This document shows, piece after piece, positions 60,423-64,000 of a stretch of 64,000 nucleotides of DNA. A model generated the notes under the pieces. That model ran no database searches, was not told the DNA's origin, and was given only the letters and a program-made list of their open reading frames with translations. Numbering within the stretch: position 1 is the first letter of the stretch; each line of letters starts with the position of its first letter. Source of the stretch: Punctularia strigosozonata HHB-11173 SS5 (lineage: Eukaryota; Basidiomycota; Agaricomycetes; Corticiales; Punctulariaceae); NCBI RefSeq assembly GCF_000264995.1, contig NW_006767433.1, forward strand, positions 4,045,264 through 4,109,263, in the 5' to 3' direction. The position numbers were made by a program, and so were the translations under genes.

Positions 60423-61621
60423 ATGCTCTTTCACTTCACCTTCAGGATCATCAGGTGAGTCACCGCCTTGTGGTCTGGAATAGGGACGGGGCTGAAGGGC
60501 ATCGTCTGTATAGTTCCATTACTGCCTTTCTATACCCAGGCTATGCTTCCTACAAGACCTTGTCCCAACGACCAGCCTCTGAAGCTGAGCTAGAACGCTG
60601 GTTGATGTACTGGTCCGTTCTCGGTGTGTCATAACGCACACATCCATGCGGAACACCGCTCATACACCTTGATTCGCAAGGATGCATCATCGCCGTTGAA
60701 TACATCGCAGAATGGGCCATATCATGGCAAGTGTTTCATAGTTGCGCGCTCAAGCCAACAATCTGATCTTTGCGAAGGATCCCCTTTTACTACACTTTGA
60801 AGACGCTTTTCCTCCTCTTCCTCGCTCTTCCTCAAACACAGGGCGCCACGTTCATCTATACAACGCTCCTACAGCCTTTCTTCCATGAACATGAATCTGA
60901 GATCGATCGCACCATCGCGTCCTTCAAGGCGCGCGGATACGTCTTGCTGCAGAATCAACTGCGACGAGCATGGGCCTATGTTGCACAAGCCATCGGTCAG
61001 GCGCCCCCTGGAAGCTTTGCCCCTGTGCCAAACAATGCTGCTGCGAATGCCGGCGCTCCTCCTACCATGAATGACCCCGTTTCCGGACCTGCTCAGATGC
61101 TGGGCAGTTTCTGGCGCAACTACGGACCATCAATCGTGGCTTCTGGCGCAGCATTCATGCAGTCTGCGCAAGCCGCAGCGGCAGCCCCCCCTAGGAGAGA
61201 CCCGGCGCTGGATACTCCGGATCTCAGCACCAGACCCAGTGCCTCGAGTTTCAGGCAGCCCTCCTCACAGTCCGTCGTGGAGAGACGTCGGCAGCTCGAG
61301 GCCGAGCTTGCTTCTCTATCTAAGGAGCCCGCTCCATACGATGTAGGCGAGGCTGCGCCCTCGATGCCCATTCCTCAGCCATCCGGCTCCGTCCAGATCC
61401 ATTCTTCTGGTTCATCCGGCTCACTGCGGGAACGCACGACCAGCAACCCGATGCATTTCGAGGACATCGATGTTCCTAGTGACGCGGAGGGATACGACAC
61501 TGGCTCGGGCCTTGAGAGCGGGCCGGAAGGAACTCATCCTCCGAGTGCGGCGAGGCGGACAAGTTGGTTCGGGTGGGGCGGTCCTGCTCAACAAGGCTAT
61601 CAACGAGTGAAGAGCGATTGA
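60423..61621 (+). CDS. TB2/DP1/HVA22 (REEP/Yop1) ER-shaping protein
   Basis: Exons 60423-60454, 60514-60623, 60681-60726 and 60778-61621 give 343 aa in one frame. The TB2/DP1/HVA22 domain is SSITAFLYPGYASYKTLS, ELERWLMYWSVLG, CIIAVEYIAEWAISWIPFYY and LKTLFLLFLALPQTQGATFI, with the hairpin hydrophobic segments that wedge into the ER membrane. A C-terminal tail of about 220 residues is disordered, Ala/Pro/Ser-rich, with a short coiled segment (VVERRRQLEAELASLSKEP) and an Arg/Trp end (RRTSWFGWGG). Family members tubulate the ER and link it to traffic. The third intron (60727-60777) starts with GC instead of GT. The start is the only ATG giving the conserved first exon joint. Confidence 0.87.
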
Positions 61622-62697
61622 TATCCCGGATTTGCCTGGATGCGTCGCTGACAACAGCCGGATGAACCTATGGAATGTATTATAGCCACCTTAGCGACTC
61701 GCTCTCTTCGTTGTCCCTGTCAAGCCAGTGCATTTACAGACTTATTACGTTGTCATTGCTCCCTGTCGCCGAGGATGTGTCGCCTATGCTTACCCATGGT
61801 TGTCAGTTGGGTAATTTGAGAAAGGCGCCGGTGTTCGTCGTTGACTCTCGAGCACATTCTGCACGCAACAATTCATTGACGAACACGAGTGTGAAAATAG
61901 AAGTCTATATGGTATACATACTTTCGCTATCAGCGTACTACTGCGTGTACTGCATGCACTTTCATAGCAAGATCATCTTGGCGTTGAGTCAGACCTCAGC
62001 TTCGCGGGTCACACGCTGAAAACATATACACTTTTACTATCATCTCCCATTGTCGCCTTGGCTGCGCTCGTTCGGTAGCCGGTCATCATACCAAGAGGAT
62101 CGCCTCTCCGTCCGCCTCCAGCCTATCCCAAGTAGGATCATGGTCGTCAGCATGGAAACCACACTCATCTCTCACATCTCGACCGCTCAACCAGTGCATA
62201 GATGAATTTCCGAAGCTAGCGCGGATTACCTATTGCGCTGCATATCCAGTCTCTCCTCGAGCTCCAGACGCTATCTATCAAGCAGCGCTCATGGATGACA
62301 CGTTCCTTCTGATGCCCTTGACCGTGGATCGCTGCCAGCGATAGTCGTCTCTCTCGCATCTTGGTTGCCTGATCGCAGTCATTGCGAACCACAGCAACTT
62401 GCCTGCTTCTTCATAACCCTGCTGCTTTCTGAATTCGGTCCGGAATATTCAGTCGATCTCGGCGAAGACTAGGGCGCACTCATAACGGGATCATCATGGA
62501 CCATCGTATGATCTCTTGCGTGCTTTACATAGTTTCCTCTTTGATTGACATTGCCTCTCAGTTTGAGCTTAGAAAGCTACGAGCTCGTTCTTTACCCATC
62601 CAAGCATTTTTAGTTATCACCCCACACGCCATATAACTGTAACATCAAAGTCTCCGCGGTGACACGTCTACCAAAAGGTTACCATAAACCTCCGAAC
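61622..62697. other. Intergenic, no gene recognised
   Basis: 1.1 kb after the REEP gene. Short frames only; no tRNA-like or repeat structure seen. Confidence 0.45.
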
Positions 62698-63026
62698 ATG
62701 CGCGCTTCATGGGATGGTCCCACTCGACATCCGTACCGTTACTCGACTCCCGTACAGGGAACAAGAAGTCCCGGTGGTCCCTCGAGCGTGCTGCCCGTAC
62801 GTCAATCCTCGACCTTCATTGGCTTATCATAGTTCATAACTACGTGCAGCCGATGACTACGGAGGAGGACCTCCTGGAGCAATATAACGGTCGCCCACTG
62901 TTCCGAGCAAATACTGAACCGTCGGCACCTGCGGGTTGGTACTCAGATACTGCTACTCAGAGGAAGAAAAATCCTTTGGCGCGTGCCTTCAAGGTCAGTC
63001 CAGCGTCCCTTACACCCCGCCTGTGA
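62698..63026 (+). CDS. Small hypothetical protein
   Basis: ATG 62698 (MRASWDGPTRHPYRYSTPVQ); exon 1 ends at 62796 before GTACGT, and a 53-nt intron joins PMTTEEDLLEQYNGRPLFRA at 62850. The second exon continues NTEPSAPAGWYSD and KKNPLARAFK. It could stop in the same exon at 63024-63026 or splice on from the GTCAGT after AFK. About 90 aa, hydrophilic, no family recognised. Confidence 0.35.
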
Positions 63027-63269
63027 TCGCTGTTTGCAACAAATGCAACCCATTCGTCGAGTTCATATTGGCGTCTTTCGTTGACATCAAACTTTCACAC
63101 ATTTTCTCCTATACTTTCGCGGATTGCGATGATTATCGTCTCGTGTCGTGCTGAGCATAGTGTGAATAGAAAATCGCCTCGGGATGGAAAAGGTTAACCC
63201 GCGGGAGTCGATAACGAGACTGGCGGTATGAATTTGGGCGGAATACATGTATTGCACCATAGCGTTTGT

Positions 63270-63467
63270 TCATCTGATCGCGTCCTCGTTTCCGGCGCGG
63301 CTCCTCTTCGGCGTGCCCTTGACGGGAGACCCGCCCGCCTTCCGTTTGGTGGTGCGCGAACGCGTCGATGACGTTTGAGTGACCTCTTCGAGCGTACTGT
63401 TAAAGCGGACCAGAGACTGCGAGTGAACTGCGTCCTCGGCGCGCTTGGCGGAGCGCGTAGCTGGCAT
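63270..63467 (-). CDS. Short basic ORF, possibly a nuclear protein or last exon
   Basis: 65 codons from ATG at 63465-63467, starting MPATRSAKRAEDAVHSQSL and ending in a basic tail (KRKAGGSPVKGTPKRSRAG) that resembles a bipartite nuclear localisation signal with S/T-P sites. It may be an independent microprotein or the last exon of a gene whose start I could not find. Function unknown. Confidence 0.3.
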   Translation of the reverse strand: MPATRSAKRAEDAVHSQSLVRFNSTLEEVTQTSSTRSRTTKRKAGGSPVKGTPKRSRAGNEDAIR

Positions 63468-63595
63468 GCAAGACAACGGATGTAGAGACCTAGCACCCAA
63501 GCTGAGCAGCAGTCGTTGCGGCCAAGGAGCATGCATCCTACACTATGAGCCCCAGAATGGGTTGCTACCAACCACATGATGGGGGATATCGACCA

Positions 63596-63742
63596 TTCAC
63601 CCACGGTCTGGTCGATATGTGGTTGATTGAGGCGATGTGGGTGATTGCCTTGGATCACTCATGGTATGGTCTATTGTATACAATCACCCACTGTATCCGT
63701 AAATACTAATGTCGGCCAAAGTCAATGGGTGATTTTCACCCA
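63596..63742. repeat. Cluster of inverted TGGGTGA/TCACCCA motifs
   Basis: TCACCCA occurs at 63597-63603, TGGGTGATT at 63638-63646, AATCACCCA at 63682-63690, and a perfect palindrome TGGGTGA-TTT-TCACCCA at 63726-63742. That is five motif copies within 147 bp in alternating orientation. Confidence 0.6.
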
Positions 63743-63918
63743 CTCTACCAGTGGGTCGTGCCAGTGCTGATTGCACAGCAGCGGCAACGCGCGCGGTCAA
63801 GCTGCACAGCCCCTCGTCCAACTCATCTCCCGCCAATTGCAACAGCGCCAGCGAAGACGGTAGACGCAGGGTTCACTCTCGCCATGGCCAAGGGCACGGG
63901 CCTTGGTAGAGTCATGCC

Positions 63919-63942
63919 ACTCTCTGAGCCTGCTCAGAGAGT
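63919..63942. repeat. Perfect 11-bp inverted repeat
   Basis: ACTCTCTGAGC (63919-63929) and GCTCAGAGAGT (63932-63942) are exact reverse complements separated by two bases. Confidence 0.6.
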
Positions 63943-64000
63943 ATGGGTCGGGAGATGGGGTGTGCGTCTATAGCGGTCGTGCCCACCGTTGCAAGATGAA

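Noticed and set aside
63725-63973. Plus-strand ORF of 82 codons at the right edge
   Set aside because: It starts inside the palindrome cluster, contains the inverted repeat, and has no protein-like features.

Overview
The window is nuclear DNA of a filamentous basidiomycete, most likely an Agaricomycete of the Polyporales type. The signs are gene-dense, intron-rich genes with introns of about 45-80 nt, a velvet regulator, an FKS1-type beta-1,3-glucan synthase, thaumatin-like and EEP-nuclease-like secreted proteins, and a DUF7587-type protein. There is no operon logic. Genes lie on both strands, each with its own promoter. Exon structures below were built by hand from GT-AG signals, frame continuity and remembered family patterns; no search was run.

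Left part (1-14 kb): a 5'-truncated Ldb17/Dip1/SPIN90 actin regulator, an allantoate-permease-type MFS transporter (-), a weak ORF, an F-box/leucine-rich protein (-), a large Sds3-type histone-deacetylase subunit with a very long disordered tail (+), and a DUF7587 protein (+).

15.5-20 kb: a head-to-tail pair of thaumatin-like genes, both predicted at 255 aa with 16 cysteines. They are split into 14 and 12 exons, and each needs a 5-nt and a 2-nt microexon to keep its frame. This is the most unusual feature of the window. A decayed third copy lies at about 43.5 kb.

20-35.9 kb: a cytochrome P450 (-), a lipid-droplet-associated hydrolase (+), an unrecognised gene (+), a YIP1-family Golgi protein (-) divergent from a BAH-PHD chromatin reader (+), then a velvet regulator (-) divergent from two tandem endonuclease/exonuclease/phosphatase genes (+).

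36.2-48.5 kb: the FKS1 catalytic subunit (-), a hypothetical gene (-), the thaumatin relic (+), a sulfatase (-), and a gene (+) resembling the C-terminal part of basidiomycete 2OG-Fe(II) oxygenase proteins without the oxygenase domain.

50.8-64 kb: a Zn2Cys6 transcription factor (+), a possible Clp1-like gene (-), a small basic protein with 33- and 36-nt introns (-), the DBP4/DDX10 ribosome-biogenesis helicase (+), a REEP/HVA22 membrane-shaping protein with a GC-AG intron (+), and short low-confidence genes.

No tRNA, rRNA, CRISPR array, intact transposon or organised defence or biosynthetic system was seen. The novelty is in gene structure (micro-exons, ultra-short introns, intron turnover between paralogues) and domain architecture rather than a new multi-gene system.
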